Shown here one piece after another: positions 56,968 to 64,000 of a stretch of 64,000 bases of DNA (within the stretch, counting starts at the first letter, position 1; every line of letters starts with the position of its first letter). The stretch lies in assembly GCA_017935745.1 (NCBI GenBank), contig JAGBGX010000012.1, forward strand, positions 1 through 64,000. The letters run 5' to 3'. Under the pieces are notes generated by a model. The model ran no database searches. It saw nothing but the letters and a program-made list of their open reading frames with translations, and had not been told where the DNA came from. The DNA comes from Treponema sp. (GTDB lineage: Bacteria; Spirochaetota; Spirochaetia; Treponematales; Treponemataceae). The position numbers and the translations under genes were made by a program.

Positions 56968-58608
56968 GTGATAACAGTAACAGACGTCAGCCTGAAATTC
57001 AGCGAAAAGCCGCTGTTCAAGGATGTGAACATCAAGTTTATAAAGGGAAACTGCTACGGAATAATCGGAGCGAACGGCGCGGGAAAGTCAACGTTCCTGA
57101 AGATTCTGTCCGGTGAAATAGAGCATGACACGGGCTCTGTTTCCGTCACTCCCGGCGAGCGGATTGCTGTGCTCAGCCAGGATCACTTTGCGTATGACGG
57201 ATACACAGTGAAAGAGACAGTGAAAATGGGCTACCCGAAGCTGTATCAGCTTGAAAAGGACATTGATGCCATCTATGCAAAGGAAGATTTCACTGACGAA
57301 GACGGCATGAAGGCCGCCGACATGCAGGCTGAATTCGGCGAGCTTGGCGGCTACGAGGCGGAAAACCAGATTGAGCAGATGCTTTCCGGGCTGGGACTTG
57401 AAGAGGAATACCACGGCCGGATGATGAGCGATCTGGACGAAAGCCAGAAAATCCGCGTGCTGCTTGCGCAGGCTCTGTTCGGCAGCCCGGACTGCCTGAT
57501 TCTGGACGAGCCTACGAACGGACTTGACCTGGAGTCGATATCATGGCTTGAAGAATTCCTGCTTGAATTTGAAAACTGCGTCATCGTTGTCAGCCATGAC
57601 CGGCACTTCCTGAATGCTGTCTGCACATTCACCTGCGACATAGACTACGGCAAGATAACCCAGTTTGCCGGCAACTATGACTTCTGGTACCAGATGAGCC
57701 AGATTCTTCAGAAGCAGGCGAAGGATCAGCAGAAAAAGAGAGAGGACAAGATGGCTGACTTGCGTCAGTTTATCCAGCGGTTTGCGAGCAATGTCTCAAA
57801 GGCAGGGCAGGCGTCAAGCCGGAAGAAAGTTCTTGAAAAGATGGAGCTTGAAGAGCTTCCTGTGACAAGCCGCAAGTTCCCGTATGTGCATTTCCAGCCG
57901 CAGCGGGAAATCGGGAATTTTGTCCTTACTGCCGAAAAGCTGTGTTCCCGGGACGATGACGGAAACTCGCTGCTTGCGGACTTCAGCATTACAGTGCATC
58001 CGGGAGAAAAAGTTGCGTTTGTGGGCATGGAGCATAACGCTGTGACTTCGTTCTTCGACATTGTTTCCGGGGAAAAGAAGGTGGACAGCGGAACGTTTGT
58101 CTGGGGGCAGACAGTCACGCATTCGTACATCGCACGCGACAATTCTTCATACTTTGAGAACGAGCTGAATATTACGGACTGGCTCAAGCAGTATTCGCCG
58201 GAGCAGGATGATGCGTATGTGCGCGGCTTTCTGGGGCGGATGCTTTTTTCCGGGGACGAGAGCCTTAAGAAAGTGAAAGTGCTTTCAGGAGGCGAAAAAG
58301 TCCGCTGCATGCTTTCAAAGATGATGCTCAGCGGCGCGAATGTCCTTGTCCTCGATGACCCGACAAATCATCTTGACCTTGAATCCATAGAAAGCCTGAA
58401 CGGCGCTCTGGTGAAATTTCCCGGAGTAGTGCTGTTTTCAAGCCATGACCATGAATTCGTTTCCACTGTCGCCAACAGGATTATTGAAATAACGCCGAAA
58501 GGAGTGATTGACCGCATGATGAGCTTTGACGACTACCTGAAGGATGAGCAGGTGAAGCAGCTCCGCAAGGAATATTACGAAGGCATAAGCAAAAAAATAC
58601 GGATTTAA
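56968..58608 (+). CDS. ABC-F family ATPase (translation factor type)
   Basis: 546 aa, two ABC domains and no membrane segment. Domain 1: GANGAGKST Walker A, a divergent signature (DLDESQKIRV), and LILDEPTNGLD. Linker about 240-290 is charged and helical. Domain 2: signature LSGGEKVR, LDDPTNHLD, but the Walker A region reads FVGMEHNAVTSF without GK[ST]. ABC-F proteins bind the ribosomal E site to restart stalled peptide synthesis or protect against antibiotics. GGAG precedes the ATG. An intrinsic terminator follows at 58638-58676. Confidence 0.9.
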   Translation: MITVTDVSLKFSEKPLFKDVNIKFIKGNCYGIIGANGAGKSTFLKILSGEIEHDTGSVSVTPGERIAVLSQDHFAYDGYTVKETVKMGYPKLYQLEKDIDAIYAKEDFTDEDGMKAADMQAEFGELGGYEAENQIEQMLSGLGLEEEYHGRMMSDLDESQKIRVLLAQALFGSPDCLILDEPTNGLDLESISWLEEFLLEFENCVIVVSHDRHFLNAVCTFTCDIDYGKITQFAGNYDFWYQMSQILQKQAKDQQKKREDKMADLRQFIQRFASNVSKAGQASSRKKVLEKMELEELPVTSRKFPYVHFQPQREIGNFVLTAEKLCSRDDDGNSLLADFSITVHPGEKVAFVGMEHNAVTSFFDIVSGEKKVDSGTFVWGQTVTHSYIARDNSSYFENELNITDWLKQYSPEQDDAYVRGFLGRMLFSGDESLKKVKVLSGGEKVRCMLSKMMLSGANVLVLDDPTNHLDLESIESLNGALVKFPGVVLFSSHDHEFVSTVANRIIEITPKGVIDRMMSFDDYLKDEQVKQLRKEYYEGISKKIRI

Positions 58609-58637
58609 TTTTTCAAGCCTGAAATAATAAGAAATCA

Positions 58638-58676
58638 TCCTGCCTCGGCGCAATCATCGTGGCAGGAGATTTTTTC
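58638..58676 (+). terminator. Intrinsic terminator of the ABC-F gene
   Basis: TCCTGCC/GGCAGGA arms, then GATTTTTTCTTT. Confidence 0.8.
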
Positions 58677-58754
58677 TTTATCAGATAAAAACAATCCTTA
58701 TAAAATATTCAGTGCAAATGCATATGGCGGAGACCCGGCAAAGTTTGTTAGCTC

Positions 58755-60713
58755 CTAGAATTCAAACCACTGCCCGTCAGCAGTAAGGTACCAGTCTGCA
58801 AGCAGCGCCTGTGAATTCGGGTTGTACCATGAAATGCTGCCGTTGTAGTTCAGCACGGCGAGCCTGTTGCCAGACGGCACTGCCTTGAGCGGCATTGAGG
58901 CGGATCTTCTGAACACTGTGCTGCGTTTTGTGCTGATGTTGTTTGCGCGCACCTGGTTTTTGCCGATGTTAGTGAATACGAACGGATAGTCAGCTGCCGT
59001 AAACGCGCCTGAGTCTTCGGCCTGAAGGGAAAACAGCGTTGACTGAATTCCGCTCTTTATCATATAGGAGAATGCCTGTGTCCGCGGCGAGCCGTTTGCA
59101 GTGCTGATGGAAATTCCGTACAGCGCATCATTTTTCTGCGGGCCGCCCAGGCTCAGGGAAAACGCGACATTTCCAGTGAATTTGAGGGGAACCGTTTCCT
59201 GTGTCTGGATATTCACTGAGACAAGCGCTGAGTCTGTGCTTCCTGTCTTTGTCTTTGCGACTATTGCGGTGCTTTCGTCAGCAATGACCGCATCCTGCAC
59301 GGAAGTTCCTGAATACAGTGTGCGGCTGCTTCCTGTGTTTATGTCGTAGGTGATGACATCAGAAGCTCCGAGCACATATATGATAGTGCTGCCCGACACG
59401 CGGAGGCTTTGCAGCTGGGACTCAGGCGTGAACAGTGTCCGCGGCGAGTCAGCTCCTTCCGGCGGAACCAGCTGGACAGGCTTTTCACTGTTCCGCGACC
59501 ACAGCAGCATGCTGCCATCCTCGCACATAAGCAGATTTTTCTGTGAAAATCCCGGGCACAGGCGTGTCATTGCCTTTGAGTCATAGGATGTCTTGAACAC
59601 TGCGTTTCCTGCAAGAACATAATAGCTGCCGCCAAAAGCTGCAATGTCGAGCACCTTTTCATACATATTCTCGGTGATGGCAAACAGGCTGTACAGCTCC
59701 GACTCGGGGATGTCTGTCATGGTGTAGATGTTTCCGCTGCGGCTGCCCAGCATGACTGTTGACGAATTTTTTGCAGCACAGGTGAATTTGTCACGGCTGT
59801 CAAGCCCGGTGAAATTCTTTATAATCAGCGGAGCTGCTGCAAATCCTCCTGTCACAAGCTTCTGGAGCATTTGCTCATCTATAAGCCTGAGTGAATAGGT
59901 GCGGCCGTCGTCCGTTATAAAGTACAGACCCTGCTTTTCATCGTGTCCGGCCCGTGACGCAAAAATCAGCGGGGAAGAAGCCGGATATTGTCCGAGCGTT
60001 TTTCCTGATGTGGCATCGATTATGTAAATCATTCCGCCCCGTACTCCTGCAAGAAAACGGTTGGCAAATTTTCCGCTTCCGAATATTATCGCCTGCTCCA
60101 GAGAGCCTGCGGCTGCAAATTTCGCCTTGAGCTTCATGCCGGCAAGGTCAAAGTAGGAGATTGTCCCTGACTGTGAATACAGGAGCGCTGTTTTTTCAGA
60201 ATCTCCTGTCATGGCCATGGTGACAATGCCGGACACATCTGCCGCTTTTTTTATGATGGTTCCAGTGTGCGCATTCAGTATGAACAGCCCGTTTACAGCA
60301 GCCGTTCCTGCAAAGAGGTACCGTCCCTTTGCTGAAAATGAAAGAGAGGAGACCGGGCTTGTGAATTTCCTTGAGAATTTTTTTGCGTATGAAGACGGAT
60401 CCATGACAGTGACTCTGTGCGTTGCGCTGCCGTCTGTCTCGTAGACTGCAATGTCTCCTGTTGCCGGGCTTCGTGCGACAAGCTTTATCTGCAAGTTTGA
60501 AACCTGATAGTGATCTCCCATGCCGTCCGCCGACCATTTTATAATGAATCCGTCATTGCCTGCTGAAAGAAAAGCATCGCTTTGGGAAGAAGCTGTCTCA
60601 AACGGAAACAGCTGGTTTACTGCTCCTTCGTGCGACTGAGTGGAAGCGACTGTCTGGCAAAAGGCGCCCGCTGATATGAGGGCGGATGCAAGAAGAGACA
60701 GCTTTTTTTTCAT
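58755..60713 (-). CDS. Exported beta-propeller (WD40/PQQ-like) protein
   Basis: 652 aa with a Sec signal (MKKKLSLLASALISAGAFCQ). Repeated units of about 40 residues with four-strand character (SQSDAFLSAGNDGFIIKWSADG, SSLSFSAKGRYLFAGTAAVNGLFIL) suggest one or two beta-propellers. Likely periplasmic and protein-binding; it could serve envelope assembly like a BamB-type propeller, but no specific family is evident. It is the last gene of the uppS-cdsA-dxr-rseP series, 9 nt after rseP. Confidence 0.75.
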   Translation of the reverse strand: MKKKLSLLASALISAGAFCQTVASTQSHEGAVNQLFPFETASSQSDAFLSAGNDGFIIKWSADGMGDHYQVSNLQIKLVARSPATGDIAVYETDGSATHRVTVMDPSSYAKKFSRKFTSPVSSLSFSAKGRYLFAGTAAVNGLFILNAHTGTIIKKAADVSGIVTMAMTGDSEKTALLYSQSGTISYFDLAGMKLKAKFAAAGSLEQAIIFGSGKFANRFLAGVRGGMIYIIDATSGKTLGQYPASSPLIFASRAGHDEKQGLYFITDDGRTYSLRLIDEQMLQKLVTGGFAAAPLIIKNFTGLDSRDKFTCAAKNSSTVMLGSRSGNIYTMTDIPESELYSLFAITENMYEKVLDIAAFGGSYYVLAGNAVFKTSYDSKAMTRLCPGFSQKNLLMCEDGSMLLWSRNSEKPVQLVPPEGADSPRTLFTPESQLQSLRVSGSTIIYVLGASDVITYDINTGSSRTLYSGTSVQDAVIADESTAIVAKTKTGSTDSALVSVNIQTQETVPLKFTGNVAFSLSLGGPQKNDALYGISISTANGSPRTQAFSYMIKSGIQSTLFSLQAEDSGAFTAADYPFVFTNIGKNQVRANNISTKRSTVFRRSASMPLKAVPSGNRLAVLNYNGSISWYNPNSQALLADWYLTADGQWFEF

Positions 60714-60722
60714 AACAACCTC

Positions 60723-61835
60723 CTATTTTCTTAGGAAATACAGGATGTCACCTGCAAGCGAAACCGCAATGAGCGCGGCAATGATAAAAACGCCTGCTAT
60801 TTGAATGCGGTACAGCAGCTTCGGATTCAGCTTTCTGCGGGCAAGAAATTCAATCAGTGCAAAGAGAATGAGTCCGCCGTCAAGAACAGGAACAGGAAGC
60901 AGGTTTGTAAGGAAAAGTGAAATGCTGATAAGCGCAAGGAACTGCAATGTTGCGGCAATTCCTTCACGCATTCCCGCCGAAAATCCCTGCTGTGCGGCGG
61001 TTCCTATCATCGATGTAATCCGCACCGGTCCGGACACTGCATTTGCAAGGTTCACGCCCTTGAACAGCGCGGCAGCTCCTTTTGCTGTCAGGAAGATGAT
61101 GCGCCAGCTTTGCACGGCTCCCTCCCTGAATGCGCCTGGAATGCTGTGCCGAGGATAGCTTCGCTTTACTACGGAATTCGGATCTGCGGCAATGCCGATT
61201 CTGCCGGCTCCCGTCTCCTTGTCAAGCTCGGGAACGACAGAAATCATCAGTATGTCGTTTCCCCGCCTGACCTCCGCCTCTATGCGCTCCTGCGGCCGCG
61301 CGGATATATAGGAAGCGATCTCGCTGAAGTCCTCCATCTTCACTCCGTTCAGGCTGAGTATTTCATCTCCAGTTTTCATTCCTGCGCTTTTTGCTGCAGA
61401 AGAAATGTCTGGATATAATTCGTCCGCCATGGAAACCGTTGTGCCGGCGCTGTAATAGGAGTAGCCTGTCAGAGCGACAATAAAGAACGCAAGAAAACCG
61501 AACGCAAGGTTTGCAAGCGGGCCTGCGAGCGCAATTGCAAGCCGCTTGAGCGGGTGGATGCCGTAAAAGGAATCAGCATCAGCTTTTATTTCTGTCAGTT
61601 CCTGTTCAATCGCTGTGCGGAAATCCTGTTCTCCTTTCATTGCGCAGTAGCCGCCCAGAGGAATCAGGGAAAGCCGGTAGTCAGTTTCCTTCCGCTTGCG
61701 GTGGATGAGAACAGGCCCCATTCCGATAGAAAATGCTTCAACAGTCACTCCAAAAAAACGTGCGGCAGCAAAATGCCCAAGCTCATGAACAAAGACGAGA
61801 AGTCCGAGCGCAAGAATTCCCCAGACAAAGGTCAC
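60723..61835 (-). CDS. rseP: RseP/site-2 intramembrane zinc protease
   Basis: 370 aa. Zinc site HELGH (residues 18-22) in the first membrane helix, a PDZ domain around 140-220 (AAKSAGMKTGDEILSLNGVKM), and NLLPVPVLDGGLILF with the third zinc ligand. It cleaves membrane-embedded anti-sigma factors or signal-peptide remnants. One PDZ rather than the two of E. coli RseP. The ATG overlaps the dxr stop by 4 bp. Confidence 0.93.
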   Translation of the reverse strand: MTFVWGILALGLLVFVHELGHFAAARFFGVTVEAFSIGMGPVLIHRKRKETDYRLSLIPLGGYCAMKGEQDFRTAIEQELTEIKADADSFYGIHPLKRLAIALAGPLANLAFGFLAFFIVALTGYSYYSAGTTVSMADELYPDISSAAKSAGMKTGDEILSLNGVKMEDFSEIASYISARPQERIEAEVRRGNDILMISVVPELDKETGAGRIGIAADPNSVVKRSYPRHSIPGAFREGAVQSWRIIFLTAKGAAALFKGVNLANAVSGPVRITSMIGTAAQQGFSAGMREGIAATLQFLALISISLFLTNLLPVPVLDGGLILFALIEFLARRKLNPKLLYRIQIAGVFIIAALIAVSLAGDILYFLRK

Positions 61836-62944
61836 GTGCGTCCTCCGGCTCTGTGCAGCAGTTTCTCTGCCTCTGTGCGGGCAGCCAGATCCGCTTCATG
61901 CACTTCCGCAAGAATGCGGGGAACATCGCTCCAGTCATGCTCCAGAGTCTGCAAGACAATGTCCGCAATGTCCAGAAAGCCGCACTGCTCCTTCAGAAAT
62001 GCATGGACAGCAATTTCATTTGCCGCATTGAACGCTATTGGATACGAGCCGTCCTTTTCTGCGCAGGAAAATGCTGAGCGCAAAAGGGGAAATGAGCTGA
62101 ACCTCGGCGGAAAGAACGTCATTCCTGAGCAGGATGCAAGATCGAACGGCTCAAGAAACGACTCCCTGCACTCAGGCCACGTAAGCGCATTCAGAATCGG
62201 ATGCCGCATGTCCGGGCGTGAAATCTGCGCGTACATCATTCCGTCAGCTGTGCGCACAAGCGAATGAATCAGGCTCTGCGGATGGATAACAACATTCACC
62301 CTTTCAGCGGGAACGGAAAACAGCCTGCATGCTTCAATCACTTCGAGCCCTTTGTTTGCAAGCGTTGCGCTGTCAACAGTTATTTTCGGACCCATTGCCC
62401 ATGTCGGATGCTTCAGCGCGTCCTGCACAGTGACAGCCGCAAGCTGACTGTCGGAAAATTCCCTGAACGGTCCTCCGCTTGCAGTCAGTATAAGCTCTCT
62501 TGCCTGTTCCGCTCCGATTTTCTCAAGAAGGCTGAACAGCGCGGAATGCTCGCTGTCAACAGGCACAATCCTGGCGCCGCTTTTTTTTGACAGCTGCTGA
62601 ATGACAGGCCATGCCATGACAACGGTTTCCTTGTTTGCAAGCGCAAGATCTATGCCGCATTCAAGGACAATGGCAGACGGTTCAAGCCCTGCGGCTCCTG
62701 CAATGCCGTTTACCGCTATGTCTGCGCCGCTGTTTTGTATCAGCCTTCTGATTCCGTCAATGCCGTCCCTTTCAAACACGGTGCCTTCACACCCGAATTC
62801 CGCACAGAGCTGCGAAACCGCCGCCGCATTTTTTCCGGCAGCAACTCCGCAGACTGCAAAGTCGCTGCTCATGTTTCTGGCGATGTCAAGAGTCTGGCTT
62901 CCGATAGAGCCTGTGCACCCCAGGACAAGAATGTTTTTTTTCAT
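61832..62944 (-). CDS. dxr: 1-deoxy-D-xylulose 5-phosphate reductoisomerase
   Basis: 370 aa. NADPH site LGCTGSIGSQTLDIAR, ALANKETVVMAW, metal ligands in VPVDSEHSALFSLL and the catalytic loop TASGGPFREFS, with MGPKITVDSATLANKGLEVIEA. It makes 2-C-methylerythritol 4-phosphate, the committed step of the MEP isoprenoid pathway; the product feeds undecaprenyl phosphate made by UppS, encoded two genes upstream. The stop overlaps rseP, the start abuts cdsA. Confidence 0.95.
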   Translation of the reverse strand: MKKNILVLGCTGSIGSQTLDIARNMSSDFAVCGVAAGKNAAAVSQLCAEFGCEGTVFERDGIDGIRRLIQNSGADIAVNGIAGAAGLEPSAIVLECGIDLALANKETVVMAWPVIQQLSKKSGARIVPVDSEHSALFSLLEKIGAEQARELILTASGGPFREFSDSQLAAVTVQDALKHPTWAMGPKITVDSATLANKGLEVIEACRLFSVPAERVNVVIHPQSLIHSLVRTADGMMYAQISRPDMRHPILNALTWPECRESFLEPFDLASCSGMTFFPPRFSSFPLLRSAFSCAEKDGSYPIAFNAANEIAVHAFLKEQCGFLDIADIVLQTLEHDWSDVPRILAEVHEADLAARTEAEKLLHRAGGRT

Positions 62945-63828
62945 CAGCTGAACGGCCCGAACAAGACAGAAACCAGCAGATAGTATACTGGCGCCGACAT
63001 CACGATTGAATCGATTGAATCAAGCATTCCTCCGCGGCCGGGAATGATTTTTCCGGAGTCCTTGATGTTCGCCGCTCTTTTAAATACTGATTCTGTCAAA
63101 TCGCCGACTATTGAGGAAAGTGCAATGCATATTCCTGTCAGTATGATTTTAAAGACCGGGCCTGAAAAAATGCCGGGCCACATCACGTATCCGAATAGTC
63201 CTGCCGCCGCCGCGCCGACAAATCCCCCGAGAAAGCCCATCCTGCTCTTGTTCGGGCTTGCCTTGACAACTCCGCGGTTGTTTTTTCCCAGGAGCATTCC
63301 AAAGAGCCATGCGATGCTGTCGCACATAAAGACCATCAGTATGTACACGCACACAACCTGATCAGCAATGCTCTTTCCGTCCAGCGTCCACGCAGTCATC
63401 CGCGAAACAAATGACAGCAGGAATCCCGTATACGTGATAATAAAGACTGACAGGGAAATTTTTTCGATTGAATGCTCAAAGCTCTTCGCTGTAAAAACTT
63501 CGAGTGCGAGCGAAACAAGGATTGTGATGATATATGCAAAGGTGATCAGTTCCTGTCCTGCATAGAATTTCATTCCGGCGGCTGGAGCTGCCGCATACTG
63601 CACAGCGGCGACAAGCGGAATAAAGATGCTGCATCCTATGATGTATTTTTTGGGAAGCAGGATGCTTTTTATGGAAAACAGATCATGCAGTTCTCCGGCC
63701 GCCACAGCTGAAACAGCGCATATCAGAAGATGAAGCATCACATGATTGAAAAACGGCATGAAGATTATTGCAATGACAGCCGGAACTCCGATAAAAAAAA
63801 CCAGCAGCCGTGAAATTATTTTGTTCAT
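62944..63828 (-). CDS. cdsA: Phosphatidate cytidylyltransferase CdsA
   Basis: 294 aa, about eight membrane helices. Family signature [20 protein letters not shown] and the C-terminal [27 protein letters not shown], where [11 protein letters not shown] replaces the usual GHGGILDRIDS. It makes CDP-diacylglycerol from phosphatidate and CTP, the branch point of phospholipid synthesis. The ATG overlaps the uppS stop (ATGA), and it shares one base with dxr. Confidence 0.92.
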   Translation of the reverse strand: MNKIISRLLVFFIGVPAVIAIIFMPFFNHVMLHLLICAVSAVAAGELHDLFSIKSILLPKKYIIGCSIFIPLVAAVQYAAAPAAGMKFYAGQELITFAYIITILVSLALEVFTAKSFEHSIEKISLSVFIITYTGFLLSFVSRMTAWTLDGKSIADQVVCVYILMVFMCDSIAWLFGMLLGKNNRGVVKASPNKSRMGFLGGFVGAAAAGLFGYVMWPGIFSGPVFKIILTGICIALSSIVGDLTESVFKRAANIKDSGKIIPGRGGMLDSIDSIVMSAPVYYLLVSVLFGPFS

Positions 63829-64000
63829 ACGGGAACTGCTCCAAATTTCCTTGTGCGCTTCTGGAATTCCGCAATATCATGAAAAAAAGCTTCCTTGGAA
63901 TAGTCAGGCCACAGCACGTCAGAGAACAGAAGCTCTGTGTATGCAGAATGCCACAGCAGGAAATTGCTCAGCCGCTTTTCTCCGCCGGTTCTGATAATCA
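63825..64000 (-). CDS. uppS: Undecaprenyl diphosphate synthase, C-terminal part (cut by window edge)
   Basis: The last 57-58 codons are visible. They read [25 protein letters not shown] and [22 protein letters not shown], which is the UppS active-site and C-terminal signature, with the conserved RTGGE-R-SNF. It polymerises isopentenyl diphosphate into C55 undecaprenyl diphosphate, the lipid carrier for peptidoglycan. The 5' part lies beyond 64000. It overlaps cdsA by 4 bp. Confidence 0.93.
   Translation of the reverse strand, partial: IIRTGGEKRLSNFLLWHSAYTELLFSDVLWPDYSKEAFFHDIAEFQKRTRKFGAVPV

Noticed and set aside
1..64000. CRISPR array, prophage or insertion sequence
   Set aside because: No regularly spaced repeats, transposase, integrase or phage structural genes were seen.

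Overview
The window reads as a chromosome segment of a Treponema-like spirochete. The gene neighbourhoods are those I recall from treponemal chromosomes: flgK-flgL-fliW-csrA; flagellin-flaG-fliD-PilZ-tsaE-tsaB; uppS-cdsA-dxr-rseP; and an rnf-type cluster. Sigma-28-type promoters precede flagellar genes. A GH94 cellobiose phosphorylase, a GH31 glucosidase, a secreted GH13 amylase and glycogen synthase point to a carbohydrate-fermenting, probably gut- or rumen-associated species rather than a minimal pathogen. There is no phage, transposase, CRISPR array or plasmid function.

Layout. 0-4.6 kb (+): FlgN-like chaperone, FlgK, FlgL, FliW, CsrA behind a sigma-28 promoter. 4.6-12.4 kb (-): two FlaB flagellins, FlaG, FliD, two conserved unknowns, a PilZ protein, then TsaE-TsaB. 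12.5-14.8 kb (-): glycosyltransferase and UDP-glucose dehydrogenase. 15-20.7 kb: tRNA-Gly, purine permease, dCMP deaminase, GH31, amylase. 20.9-30.3 kb (-): MATE pump, LeuCD, 2-hydroxyacid dehydrogenase, a cysteine-less HMA-fold protein, RlmN, TPR protein, RsmD, ankyrin protein. 30.4-36 kb: cellobiose phosphorylase, glycogen synthase, aminotransferase. 36.2-42 kb: tRNA-Thr, tRNA-Tyr, TrpS, alpha/beta hydrolase, nucleotidyltransferase, P-loop/Asp23-like fusion, RluA. 41.9-50.5 kb (+): a nine-gene run with DUF212, an unknown membrane protein, RnfCDGEAB-like subunits and a GH57-like protein. 50.5-54 kb (-): FemAB-like protein and MetG. 54.1 kb (+): an isolated 5S rRNA. 54.3-58.6 kb: SGNH hydrolase, DEAD-box helicase, ABC-F ATPase. 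58.7-64 kb (-): beta-propeller protein, RseP, Dxr, CdsA, UppS (cut by the window edge).

Most unusual signals. (1) A roughly 150-nt four-hairpin element occurs three times (16641-16788, 20719-20889, 35901-36053), each time ending at the Shine-Dalgarno sequence of an unrelated gene. One hairpin is invariant, one shows compensatory changes, and two have variable interiors. It looks like an undescribed leader-RNA or mobile repeat family. (2) Five genes have a promoter -10 box ending only 6-7 nt before the start codon and no Shine-Dalgarno, so their mRNAs should be leaderless. (3) The Rnf-type cluster keeps its ferredoxin-type clusters but seems to have lost the intramembrane iron cysteines, the RnfD/RnfG flavin sites and the RnfC nucleotide/flavin motif. 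(4) A flagellin leader carries two ACGGA motifs, one in a hairpin loop and one in the ribosome-binding site, matching a FliW-CsrA-flagellin circuit whose genes all lie in this window.

Starts were chosen by Shine-Dalgarno position, promoter distance and family N-termini, so several are shorter than the longest reading frame. All similarity statements are from memory and by eye; nothing was searched or computed.
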